Source: JAAZKO01 sp964432115
GTDB taxonomy: Bacteria; Patescibacteriota; Microgenomatia; UBA1400; PJMF01
Reading direction: 5' to 3'
Length of the DNA: 26,727 bases
Assembly: GCA_964432115.1 (NCBI GenBank)
Contig: CAYSMC010000005.1
Coordinates: 1-26,727, forward strand
Below are positions 20,608-26,727 of this stretch, one piece after another. The number at the start of each line of letters is the position of its first letter. Positions within the stretch are counted from its first letter, which is position 1. Both the position numbers and the translations under genes were made by a program. Under the pieces are notes generated by a model. It saw only the letters and a program-made list of their open reading frames with translations, did no database searches and was not told where the DNA came from.

Positions 20608-22557
20608 ATGTCAAAAACAATTGGAATTGATTTGGGAACTACTAATAGTGCAATTGCAGTGATGCAAGGTGGTCAGCCAACCATTATTCCTAGTGCTGAG
20701 GGTCGCAATACTTTTCCTTCCATAGTAGCGCTAAAAAATAAAGATGTAGTAGTTGGTGATCCAGCTAAAAGACAAATGGTACTTAATGCCAAAACTACAG
20801 TTTATTCAGTTAAGCGTTTCATGGGTCGTAAATTTAAGGACGAAGCAGTCCAAAAAGCCATTAAACACGTTGCTTACGATATAGTCGAAGGCAAAGATGG
20901 GATGGCGGTAGTTAAGATTGATAATAAAGAATATACTCCTCAAGAAATTTCTGCCAAAATCTTAGCCAAAGCAAAAACAGATGCTGAGGCCTATTTGGGA
21001 GAAACAGTTGAATCAGCAGTGATTACTGTGCCCGCTTATTTCGATGATTCACAAAGGCAAGCTACTAAACAAGCTGGCGAAATTGCTGGACTTAAAGTTG
21101 AGCGCATTGTTAACGAGCCAACAGCTGCCGCTTTAGCTTATGGTTTAGACAAAAAAGGCAGCAAAACTATTGCTGTTTATGATTTGGGCGGTGGTACTTT
21201 TGATATTTCTATTTTGGAAATTGGCGATGGAGTCTTTGAGGTTAAAGCCACTAATGGCGATACTTTTTTGGGTGGAGATGATTTTGATAATGCCATTATT
21301 GAGTGGATTGTAGCCGAATTTAAAAAAGAAACTGGTAAAGATTTAAGTAAAGATTCTCAAGCGATGCAGCGAATTAAAGATGCAGCAGAAAAAGCGAAAA
21401 TCGAATTATCTAGTTCTCAACAAACTGAGATCAATCAACCTTTTATTACTCAAGGTGATGAGGGTCAACCATTGCACCTTAATTTGAATTTAAGCCGAGC
21501 TAAAATGGAGGAATTGGTTGATGATTTAATTCAAAAATCTATTGCTCCAGTTAAAAAAGCCATGAAAGATGCCAAGATGGACATCAAGGACATTGATGAA
21601 ATCATCTTAGTTGGTGGTATGACTAGAATGCCTAAGGTTCAGGAGGTAGTCAAAGATTTTTTCAAGAAAGAACCTCATAAAGGAGTTAATCCAGATGAAG
21701 TAGTGGCTGTGGGAGCGGCTGTTCAAGCCGGAGTAATTGCTGGTGATGTGACCGATGTGGTGTTACTCGATGTGACACCTTTAACTTTGGGTTTGGAAAC
21801 TTTAGGTGGTATTAGAACTCCATTAATTGATCGCAATACTACCGTTCCTACCAGCAAAAGTCAGATTTTTTCGACCGCGGCTGATAATCAGACTCAGGTA
21901 GAAATTAATGTTCTACAAGGTGAACGAGAAATGGCAGCTGACAATAGAAGTTTGGGTCGTTTTGTATTGGATGGTATTCCCCCAGCTCCTCGAGGTATGC
22001 CTCAGATTGAAGTAACTTTTGACATTGATAGTAATGGAATTTTAAATGTCAGTGCCAAAGATAAAAACTCTGGCAAGGAACAAAAAATTACCATTCAAAA
22101 CAGCACTAATTTAAGTGATGATGAAGTAGAAAAAATGAAGAATGAAGCGGAAAAATTTGCTGAAACTGATAAAGCCAAACGCGAATTAATTGAAGCAAAA
22201 AATAAAGCCAATAGTGTTGCTTTTGAGATTGAAAAACAGCTCAAAGATTATGGTGATAAATTAGAAAAAGCTGACAAAGAAAAAATTGAAACCGATGTTA
22301 AAGCTCTTAAAGATTTAGCTGAAAAAGAAGATGCTAGCAAAGAAGAGCTTGAGAAAGCGGTGGAGGCAACCTTTGCCAGTGCTCAAAAGATTGGTGAAGT
22401 GATGCAGAAAGCTCAAGCTGAGGAGGCTAAACAAGCCGAAACAACTAAGAAAGCAGAGTCAGAAGCGAAAGATAAAAAAGACTCAGCAAAGAGTAAAAAA
22501 TCTAAAAGCAAAGCAGATGAAAAAAAAGATGCTGAGGAGGGTGAGGTAGTTAATTAA
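20608..22557 (+). CDS. dnaK: Chaperone DnaK (Hsp70)
   Basis: ATP-dependent Hsp70 chaperone, 649 residues. The nucleotide-binding domain (1-370) has IGIDLGTTNSAIAVM (4-19), AVITVPAYFDDSQRQATKQA, VERIVNEPTAAALAYGLD, YDLGGGTFDISILEIG and LVGGMTRMPKVQ. It lacks the Gram-negative-specific 20-odd residue insertion seen in E. coli DnaK, as expected for Gram-positive-like and CPR sequences (inference). The linker VVLLDVTPLTLG and the substrate-binding domain (QVEINVLQGERE, GIPPAPRGMPQIEVTFDIDSNGILNVSAKD) follow. The tail is Lys/Ala/Glu-rich and low complexity. It has its own HrcA operator and ends 15 bp before a long hairpin terminator. ATG 20608 with AGAAAGG upstream. Confidence 0.98.
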   Translation: MSKTIGIDLGTTNSAIAVMQGGQPTIIPSAEGRNTFPSIVALKNKDVVVGDPAKRQMVLNAKTTVYSVKRFMGRKFKDEAVQKAIKHVAYDIVEGKDGMAVVKIDNKEYTPQEISAKILAKAKTDAEAYLGETVESAVITVPAYFDDSQRQATKQAGEIAGLKVERIVNEPTAAALAYGLDKKGSKTIAVYDLGGGTFDISILEIGDGVFEVKATNGDTFLGGDDFDNAIIEWIVAEFKKETGKDLSKDSQAMQRIKDAAEKAKIELSSSQQTEINQPFITQGDEGQPLHLNLNLSRAKMEELVDDLIQKSIAPVKKAMKDAKMDIKDIDEIILVGGMTRMPKVQEVVKDFFKKEPHKGVNPDEVVAVGAAVQAGVIAGDVTDVVLLDVTPLTLGLETLGGIRTPLIDRNTTVPTSKSQIFSTAADNQTQVEINVLQGEREMAADNRSLGRFVLDGIPPAPRGMPQIEVTFDIDSNGILNVSAKDKNSGKEQKITIQNSTNLSDDEVEKMKNEAEKFAETDKAKRELIEAKNKANSVAFEIEKQLKDYGDKLEKADKEKIETDVKALKDLAEKEDASKEELEKAVEATFASAQKIGEVMQKAQAEEAKQAETTKKAESEAKDKKDSAKSKKSKSKADEKKDAEEGEVVN

Positions 22558-22572
22558 AAAAGTTAAAAAACT

Positions 22573-22613
22573 AAATAGCCCACGTTGTTCACTAAAACAA
22601 GTGGGCTATTTAT
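22573..22613 (+). terminator. Hairpin terminator between dnaK and dnaJ
   Basis: Eleven-bp perfect stem AAATAGCCCAC (22573-22583) / GTGGGCTATTT (22601-22611), prolonged inside by TTGTT/AACAA past a one-base bulge. The U-tract is poor (TTTATTG), so termination may be partial. The dnaJ -10 starts five bases beyond the stem. Confidence 0.75.
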
Positions 22614-22615
22614 TG

Positions 22616-22621
22616 TACAAT
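22616..22621 (+). promoter_or_regulatory. Candidate dnaJ promoter -10
   Basis: TACAAT directly after the dnaK hairpin, 11 bases before the dnaJ ATG, predicting a leader of about five bases. No -35 and no HrcA operator are visible, so dnaJ may be outside heat-shock control or depend on read-through from dnaK. Confidence 0.4.
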
Positions 22622-22632
22622 TGATCAATCTT

Positions 22633-23517
22633 ATGTCAGCCAAACGTGATTATTACGAAATTTTAGGTTTAGAAAAGACTGCTAGTGAAGCAGATATTAA
22701 ATCTGCTTATCGTAAGGCTGCTCTCAAGTATCATCCTGATCGCAACAAGGCGGCTGATGCCGAAGAAAAATTTAAAGAGATCAATGAGGCTTATCAAGTA
22801 CTTTCTGATAAACAAAAGCGCCAAACCTATGATCAGTTTGGTCATGCAGCTTTTGATCCGTCTAGTGGGATGGCTGGTGGAGCTGGGCCCTTTTCTGGTT
22901 TCGATTTTTCTGGTTTTAACAAAACGGCTAATCAACAAGGACCCTTTACTTGGTCATATACTAGAGGTGGTGAAGCTGGAGGCGGCTTTGATTTTTCCGA
23001 TCCTTTTGAAATTTTTGAGCAGTTTTTTGGGGGCGGCTTCGCTCGCGCTCGCCGCCAACGCTACGGTATCAACATCAGCTTTATGGAAGCCGTTAGAGGC
23101 AGCGAAAAAGAAATTACTTTAGAAGATGGCAAGAAGAAAAAGATTAAAATTCCGGCTGGAGTTGATAATGGCACCCGCATTCGTTTTGATGATTTTGATG
23201 TCAGTATCGATGTGGGAGTCCATCCTCGTTTTAAACGAGATAATGCTGATATTTTTGTTGATGAATATATTCCATTTAGTTTAGCAACCTTGGGGGGCCA
23301 GTTAAAAGTGCAAACTCTAGATGATGAATTAAAAATTAAAATTCGTCCCGGCACTCAATCACACACTCTAATTAGATTGCGAGGAGAAGGCATTAAACAG
23401 CTAAGAGGTCGGGGTGTGGGTGATATGTATGTGCGTTTAATTGTTCAAGTACCAGAAAAACTAACTAAGGAACAAAAAAAATTGCTTGAAGAGTGGAAAA
23501 AGCTCGAACAAGGATAG
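22633..23517 (+). CDS. DnaJ-family co-chaperone without zinc finger (class B / CbpA-like)
   Basis: Hsp40 that stimulates the DnaK ATPase. From ATG 22633, 294 residues: J domain (5-70) with the HPD motif (His34-Pro35-Asp36) in KYHPDRN and KFKEINEAYQVLSD, a Gly/Phe-rich linker (about 75-140: GGAGPFSGFDFSGF, FGGGFARARR), then C-terminal substrate-binding domains with IKIPAGVDNGTRIRF, DIFVDEYIPFSLATLGG and LRLRGEGI-type ends. The four CxxCxGxG zinc repeats of class A DnaJ are absent, the linker running straight into the C-terminal domain. It is thus architecturally CbpA/class B although positioned where dnaJ is expected. The frame extends upstream to 22585 from a TTG, but that would cover the terminator; ATG 22633 (MSAKRDYYEILGL) is clearly the start. 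Confidence 0.94.
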   Translation: MSAKRDYYEILGLEKTASEADIKSAYRKAALKYHPDRNKAADAEEKFKEINEAYQVLSDKQKRQTYDQFGHAAFDPSSGMAGGAGPFSGFDFSGFNKTANQQGPFTWSYTRGGEAGGGFDFSDPFEIFEQFFGGGFARARRQRYGINISFMEAVRGSEKEITLEDGKKKKIKIPAGVDNGTRIRFDDFDVSIDVGVHPRFKRDNADIFVDEYIPFSLATLGGQLKVQTLDDELKIKIRPGTQSHTLIRLRGEGIKQLRGRGVGDMYVRLIVQVPEKLTKEQKKLLEEWKKLEQG

Positions 23518-23543
23518 TTGGCAAGGTTGATTGCTGGCCATTT

Positions 23544-23570
23544 TTAGCACAATTTTAATTACTTTGCTGA
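23544..23570 (+). promoter_or_regulatory. Weak fourth CIRCE-like element before nusA
   Basis: TTAGCACAA, nine bases, CTTTGCTGA: the TTAGCA-N15-TGCTgA core keeps exact CIRCE spacing with one mismatch in the outer hexamers. The left arm even has TTAGCAC of the classical site. It ends one base before the nusA -35. In such an A/T-rich genome chance cannot be dismissed. Confidence 0.35.
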
Positions 23571-23571
23571 A

Positions 23572-23600
23572 TTTACAAAACGACCAATCACTGCTATAAT
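23572..23600 (+). promoter_or_regulatory. nusA-infB promoter
   Basis: TTTACA (23572-23577), 17-bp spacer and perfect TATAAT (23595-23600) with an extended TG (TGCTATAAT). Predicted start near 23607, giving a leader of about 107 nt that contains a terminator-like hairpin. The 196-bp gap from dnaJ to nusA, the longest in the window, is otherwise featureless apart from a weak hairpin just after the dnaJ stop. Confidence 0.85.
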
Positions 23601-23628
23601 CTTAACTTGAAATTAAGGTGGTTTTGTG

Positions 23629-23659
23629 AAGGACTGATCTTGACGATAAGTCCTTTTTT
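23629..23659 (+). terminator. Intrinsic terminator hairpin inside the nusA leader (putative attenuator)
   Basis: AAGGACT (23629-23635) pairs with AGTCCTT (23649-23655); inside, after a G/A mismatch, ATC pairs with GAT around a TTGAC loop. Six T follow (23654-23659). It lies about 22-50 bases after the predicted start and about 55 bases before nusA, so it terminates or attenuates the nusA transcript itself; it is too far inside to serve dnaJ only. Confidence 0.75.
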
Positions 23660-23713
23660 ATTAATCATCTCGATTTCTCATGTTAAACATTTAGTTAATA
23701 AGGAAACACGATT

Positions 23714-24949
23714 ATGCCAAGTACCCAATCAGTCGTACGAACAGATTTTGCAGCAGCAGTCAATCAAATTGCCGAAGAGCGTAAGATTGAACCAGAAGAT
23801 ATTTATGAAGCAATACGCCAAGCTTTGGTGTCTGCTTATCGTAAACAAATGGGTGAACTTGATAATACTTTTTATTATTTCGTTGAATTAGATAAAGAAA
23901 ATGGTTCAGCTAAGATTTTTCAAGCTCCAGCAACTAAAATCGATGAAGAAACAGAAGAAATTCTTGAGTGGGATGCAGATAAAGCCGAAGATGTTACCCC
24001 AGCTGGTTTTGGTCGGATTGCCGCTCAAACTGCTAAACAAGTGATTTTACAAAAAATTCGTCTGACCGAGCGAGATACAGTAATTGCTGCTTATCGCGAA
24101 AAGATTGGCGAGGTCATTACTGGTCAAGTGCTGAGAATGCAGGGTCCCAATGTAATTATTGATATTGGTCGTGGTCAGGGATTTATGCCTCCAGAGGAAC
24201 AAATGCGAGGAGAATTTTATCGCCTCAATCAACGCATGGCTGTTTTAGTGAAAGATATTGAGGAAACTAATCGTGGTCAGCAAATTATTGTTTCTCGATC
24301 TGATGCCCGTTTAGTGGTGAAGTTATTTGAGAGAGAAGTTCCAGAAGTAGCCACTGGTGCAGTAGAAATTACTTCTATTGCCAGAGAAGCTGGTGTTCGC
24401 ACTAAATTGATTGTTCGTTCAGCTCAAAGTGGTGTCGATCCTGTTGGTTCTTGTGTTGGTCAACGCGGAGTGCGAGTGCAAAAAGTCATTGAAGAATTAA
24501 ACAATGAAAAAGTAGACATTATTCCTTTCGCTGAAGATAATGAACAACTGCTAAAAGCTAGTTTAGCTCCTGCTGAAAGTTTAGTGATTGAAATTGACGA
24601 AAAGAAAAAAATGGTTACGGTGATAGCTCCAGATGATCAGTTATCTCTAGTGATTGGTCGAGGTGGTCAAAACGTTCGTTTAGCGGCCAAATTGACCGGT
24701 TATCAGATTACTGTGAAATCAGCCGCGGGTGAAGTTGAATCAACAGTGACTGGTGAAGAAGAATATGAAATTGACACTTTTGGGATTACTGATGATACTA
24801 GAGCAATTTTAATTCAATATAAACTAACTACTCTTAATGATTTGGTACGCTTTCGTGATAAATGGGTTGATATGGAAGAAATTGCTGATAGCGATCGTCA
24901 AATTTTACTAGACAAAGTTACTGAGTATTTAAATGGAGAACAAGAATAA
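23714..24949 (+). CDS. nusA: Transcription termination/antitermination factor NusA
   Basis: RNA polymerase-binding factor modulating pausing and termination. 411 residues: N-terminal polymerase-binding domain (about 8-130, with IYEAIRQALVSAYRKQ), S1 domain (132-200, GEVITGQVLRMQGPNVIIDIG), KH1 (205-280, with GSCVGQRGVRVQKVIEEL) and KH2 (285-345, with LVIGRGGQNVRLAAKLTG). A short C-terminal helix-hairpin segment (GITDDTRAILIQYKLTTLNDLVRF) follows; the paired acidic repeats of E. coli NusA are absent. A linker around 76-95 (DEETEEILEWDADKAEDV) is notably acidic. ATG 23714 with AAGGAA nine bases upstream. infB follows after 3 bp, the standard order. Its own leader contains a terminator hairpin, the kind of element NusA acts on. 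Confidence 0.96.
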   Translation: MPSTQSVVRTDFAAAVNQIAEERKIEPEDIYEAIRQALVSAYRKQMGELDNTFYYFVELDKENGSAKIFQAPATKIDEETEEILEWDADKAEDVTPAGFGRIAAQTAKQVILQKIRLTERDTVIAAYREKIGEVITGQVLRMQGPNVIIDIGRGQGFMPPEEQMRGEFYRLNQRMAVLVKDIEETNRGQQIIVSRSDARLVVKLFEREVPEVATGAVEITSIAREAGVRTKLIVRSAQSGVDPVGSCVGQRGVRVQKVIEELNNEKVDIIPFAEDNEQLLKASLAPAESLVIEIDEKKKMVTVIAPDDQLSLVIGRGGQNVRLAAKLTGYQITVKSAAGEVESTVTGEEEYEIDTFGITDDTRAILIQYKLTTLNDLVRFRDKWVDMEEIADSDRQILLDKVTEYLNGEQE

Positions 24950-24952
24950 ATT

Positions 24953-26443
24953 ATGGCTTTAATTAAACGCTGTCCAGTTATCACCATTATGGGGCATGTT
25001 GATCATGGTAAGACTACCCTGTTGGATTATATTCGCCAGAGTCGAATTCAAGCTAGTGAAACTGGCGGGATGACTCAACACATTGGTGCTTATCAAATTA
25101 TATTTAAAGACAAACCAATTACCTTTATTGATACTCCAGGACATGCTGCATTTAATAAAATGCGTCAGCGTGGAGCTCAAGTCACTGATTTAGTGGTGTT
25201 AGTGGTAGCAGCCAATGATGGAGTTAAACCGCAAACTATTGAATCTATTCGTCACATTAAAGAAGCTAAAGTAGCAGTGTTGGTAGCGATCAATAAAATT
25301 GATTTAGCTGATGTTCATCCAGATAATGTTAAAAGTCAATTGGCTGAACACGATATTTTGGTTCAAGAATATGGTGGAGATGTGGAAGTTGTGGAAATTT
25401 CTGCAAAGACCGGCAAAGGAGTAGATAAATTATTAGAAACGATTGTTGTTTTAACTGATCTAATGGAACTTAAAGCTGATCTCCAGGCTCCTTTAGAAGC
25501 AGTTGTTATTGAATCGACCAAAGATAAAAATAAGGGAGCTGTAGCCAGAGTGATTGTTAAACAAGGTACTCTAAAAATGCGCCAAGAATTAGTGGTAGGA
25601 GAGATTAAGGGTAAAGCACGTTGTTTAATTAATGAAAAGGGTGAATTATCCAAAGAAGTATTGCCAGGTTCTCCAATTGAAATAGTGGGTCTCACTGATG
25701 TTCCTGAAGTTGGAGAAATTATTAGAGAACTAGGAGTTGATTATCTTAGTGAACCACAAGATAAACTTAGTCATACAGGAGAATTAGAAAAAACCCTCAC
25801 CGGAGGTGGAGAAAACGTTGATTGGGATAAGTTAGATTTAGACTACATTTTAGGTGAAAAAGAAAAAATAAAATTAATTGTCAAAGCAGATGTCAAGGGG
25901 ACATTGGAAGCAATTTTGCAAAGTTTAGATCAGGGTAGTGTTGATGTGTTACGCTGCGGGGTTGGTCAAATTAGTGAAGAGGATTTAGAACTAGCCAGTA
26001 GCGATAAAGTACTGCTCATTGCTTTTAATATTAAGGTATCTAATTCTATTCAGAGGATCGCTAAAAATATGGGTGTGAAGATCAAACAATATGATGTTAT
26101 TCATCATTTAATTGAAGATTTACAAAAACAGATGTTGAAACTAATGGATTCTACTATTGATGAAGTAGTGACTGGTGAAGCAGAAATTTTGGAAATATTT
26201 GAAATGAAGGGGGAGAAAATTGCCGGTGTACGGGTTAAAACTGGTGAAATTAAGCAACATGATTTATTGCATCTAAAACGTGGTGAAGAAATTTTGGCTA
26301 ATCCTGTGATTAAAAAAATGATGCATGGTAAAGATGAAATTAAAGTTGTCAAAAATAAAAATGAAGCTGGCCTGACTTTTAAAAACAAAAAATTAGATTT
26401 TCAAGCAGGAGATATAATCATCGCTTATCGTCAAGAAGAATAG
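24953..26443 (+). CDS. infB: Translation initiation factor IF-2, short form
   Basis: GTPase placing initiator tRNA on the 30S subunit. All G motifs are present: G1 GHVDHGKT (14-21), G2 GGMTQHIG (38-45), G3 DTPGH (60-64), G4 NKID (114-117), G5 SAK (150-152). Domain II follows (about 175-265), then the linker, domain III (KLIVKADVKGTLEAI, about 305-400) and the fMet-tRNA-binding C-domain (410-496, with GVRVKTGEIKQHD and FQAGDIIIAY). The G domain starts at residue 7, so the long N-terminal region of E. coli IF-2 is missing; 496 residues against about 890. The ATG at 24953 begins 3 bp after nusA, with GGAGA 13 bases upstream. No in-frame upstream extension could add an N-domain, because nusA occupies it. 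Confidence 0.96.
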   Translation: MALIKRCPVITIMGHVDHGKTTLLDYIRQSRIQASETGGMTQHIGAYQIIFKDKPITFIDTPGHAAFNKMRQRGAQVTDLVVLVVAANDGVKPQTIESIRHIKEAKVAVLVAINKIDLADVHPDNVKSQLAEHDILVQEYGGDVEVVEISAKTGKGVDKLLETIVVLTDLMELKADLQAPLEAVVIESTKDKNKGAVARVIVKQGTLKMRQELVVGEIKGKARCLINEKGELSKEVLPGSPIEIVGLTDVPEVGEIIRELGVDYLSEPQDKLSHTGELEKTLTGGGENVDWDKLDLDYILGEKEKIKLIVKADVKGTLEAILQSLDQGSVDVLRCGVGQISEEDLELASSDKVLLIAFNIKVSNSIQRIAKNMGVKIKQYDVIHHLIEDLQKQMLKLMDSTIDEVVTGEAEILEIFEMKGEKIAGVRVKTGEIKQHDLLHLKRGEEILANPVIKKMMHGKDEIKVVKNKNEAGLTFKNKKLDFQAGDIIIAYRQEE

Positions 26444-26446
26444 TTG

Positions 26447-26455
26447 TGATATAAT
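26447..26455 (+). promoter_or_regulatory. Extended -10 promoter of rpsO
   Basis: TG, one base, TATAAT (26450-26455) immediately after the infB stop. No good -35, as expected for a TGn-type promoter. Predicted start about 26462, leader of about 73 nt that folds. Confidence 0.65.
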
Positions 26456-26483
26456 ATCCAGGTTAAAAAATAATAATGCTTAC

Positions 26484-26521
26484 TTTGCCAATTAGGCTAA
26501 CGCTTAATGGTTAAAGGCAAA
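26484..26521 (+). promoter_or_regulatory. Structured rpsO leader, candidate S15 autoregulatory element
   Basis: Outer stem TTTGCC (26484-26489) / GGCAAA (26516-26521) encloses the hairpin TTAGGC-TAAC-GCTTAA (26492-26507), six pairs with one G-U next to a G-C and a UMAC-type TAAC loop. It ends just before the AAAGGA ribosome binding site. S15 recognises G-U/G-C pairs next to helical junctions in 16S rRNA and in several known leaders; identity with such a leader is inference. Confidence 0.5.
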
Positions 26522-26534
26522 ATCGAAAGGACTT

Positions 26535-26727
26535 ATGGCATTAAATAGCGAGCAAAAAGCTCAAATTATCAAAGACTTTGCTTTATTTGAGGGTGATACT
26601 GGTTCTCCGGAAGTGCAGATTGCTTTGTTAACTGCTTCAATTCAAGAGTTAACCGAACATCTCAAAACTCACAAAAAAGACAACCATTCCCGTAAGGGTT
26701 TATTAAAACAAGTTTCTAAACGTCGTC
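26535..26727 (+). CDS. rpsO: Ribosomal protein S15, 3' end cut by window
   Basis: Primary 30S assembly protein binding the 16S rRNA central domain. The visible 64 residues begin MALNSEQKAQIIKDFALFEG and contain DTGSPEVQIALLTASIQELTEHLKTHKKDNHSRKGLL..VSKR, which is the S15 signature (GSpEvQi..LT.ri..Lt.Hlk.hkkD..srrgLl..v.kRr). The full protein should be about 88 residues, so roughly a quarter is missing beyond base 26727. The ATG at 26535 is preceded by AAAGGA five bases upstream. It follows infB by 91 bp, with its own extended -10 promoter and a foldable leader. Confidence 0.97.
   Translation, partial: MALNSEQKAQIIKDFALFEGDTGSPEVQIALLTASIQELTEHLKTHKKDNHSRKGLLKQVSKRR

Noticed and set aside
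22585..22632. Upstream extension of dnaJ from a TTG
   Set aside because: It would translate through the dnaK terminator and the -10 box; the J domain starts properly at ATG 22633.
23518..23545. Terminator directly after dnaJ
   Set aside because: TGGC/GCCA and GCAA/TTGC pairings compete, giving only four-pair stems before the T-run; too weak to call.
23607..23891. Open frame starting in the nusA leader and running into nusA in another frame
   Set aside because: It crosses the terminator hairpin and nusA coding sequence and has no ribosome binding site.

Overview
This window reads as a stretch of core chromosome from an AT-rich bacterium with a small genome. I think it is probably a member of the Candidate Phyla Radiation (Patescibacteria). 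The support is indirect: a TsaC-TsaE fusion, a zinc-finger-less DnaJ, a short HrcA, an IF-2 without its N-terminal extension, a free-standing 5'-3' exonuclease domain, very short intergenic gaps and several unrecognised small proteins. TGA is used as a true stop (ftsH at 16960-16962, the glycosyltransferase at 19251-19253), so the UGA=Gly code of Gracilibacteria/SR1 is excluded. No phylum can be named from this alone. No insertion sequence, prophage, CRISPR array or plasmid function was seen, and no stretch over 300 bases lacks a gene.

Layout. 2-2386 (+) is a bifunctional class A penicillin-binding protein, cut by the left edge. 2389-8169 (-) is a run of small membrane protein, cmk, LiaF-like membrane protein, smpB, a large unknown membrane/propeller protein, tsaD and a tsaC-tsaE fusion. 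8219-8644 (+) is an unknown helical protein, followed by groES-groEL (8774-10743) and a strong terminator. Two CAT-anticodon tRNAs lie back to back (10808-10881 minus, 10982-11050 plus, the latter the initiator). 11092-12781 (-) is an FtsB-like protein, a short-chain dehydrogenase and TspO. From 12888 to the right edge all genes are on +: Xer-like recombinase, trpS, ftsH, a small coupled ORF, exonuclease, GT4 glycosyltransferase, hrcA-grpE-dnaK-dnaJ, nusA-infB and the start of rpsO.

How it works together. The chaperone genes form a visible heat-shock regulon. A 27-nt CIRCE-type inverted repeat (TTAGCA-N15-TGCTAA core, diverging from the classical TTAGCACTC/GAGTGCTAA) lies before groES, hrcA and dnaK, and the HrcA repressor is encoded here. 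A weaker copy lies just before the nusA promoter. nusA-infB-rpsO is the familiar translation/transcription block, with an intrinsic-terminator hairpin in the nusA leader and a folded leader before rpsO. The t6A tRNA-modification enzymes TsaC, TsaE and TsaD are encoded together; TsaB is not in the window.

Promoters are unusually readable. Many have an extended TGn -10, and at least two genes (smpB, the exonuclease) carry the same TGTTACAATAAGC module six bases before ATG, which predicts leaderless mRNAs. The best leads are the variant HrcA operators, the leaderless promoter module, the nusA and rpsO leaders, the AT-hook-like motifs on the cytoplasmic tail of the penicillin-binding protein, the degenerate-PP2C/propeller protein, and the Xer-like protein with altered catalytic residues.
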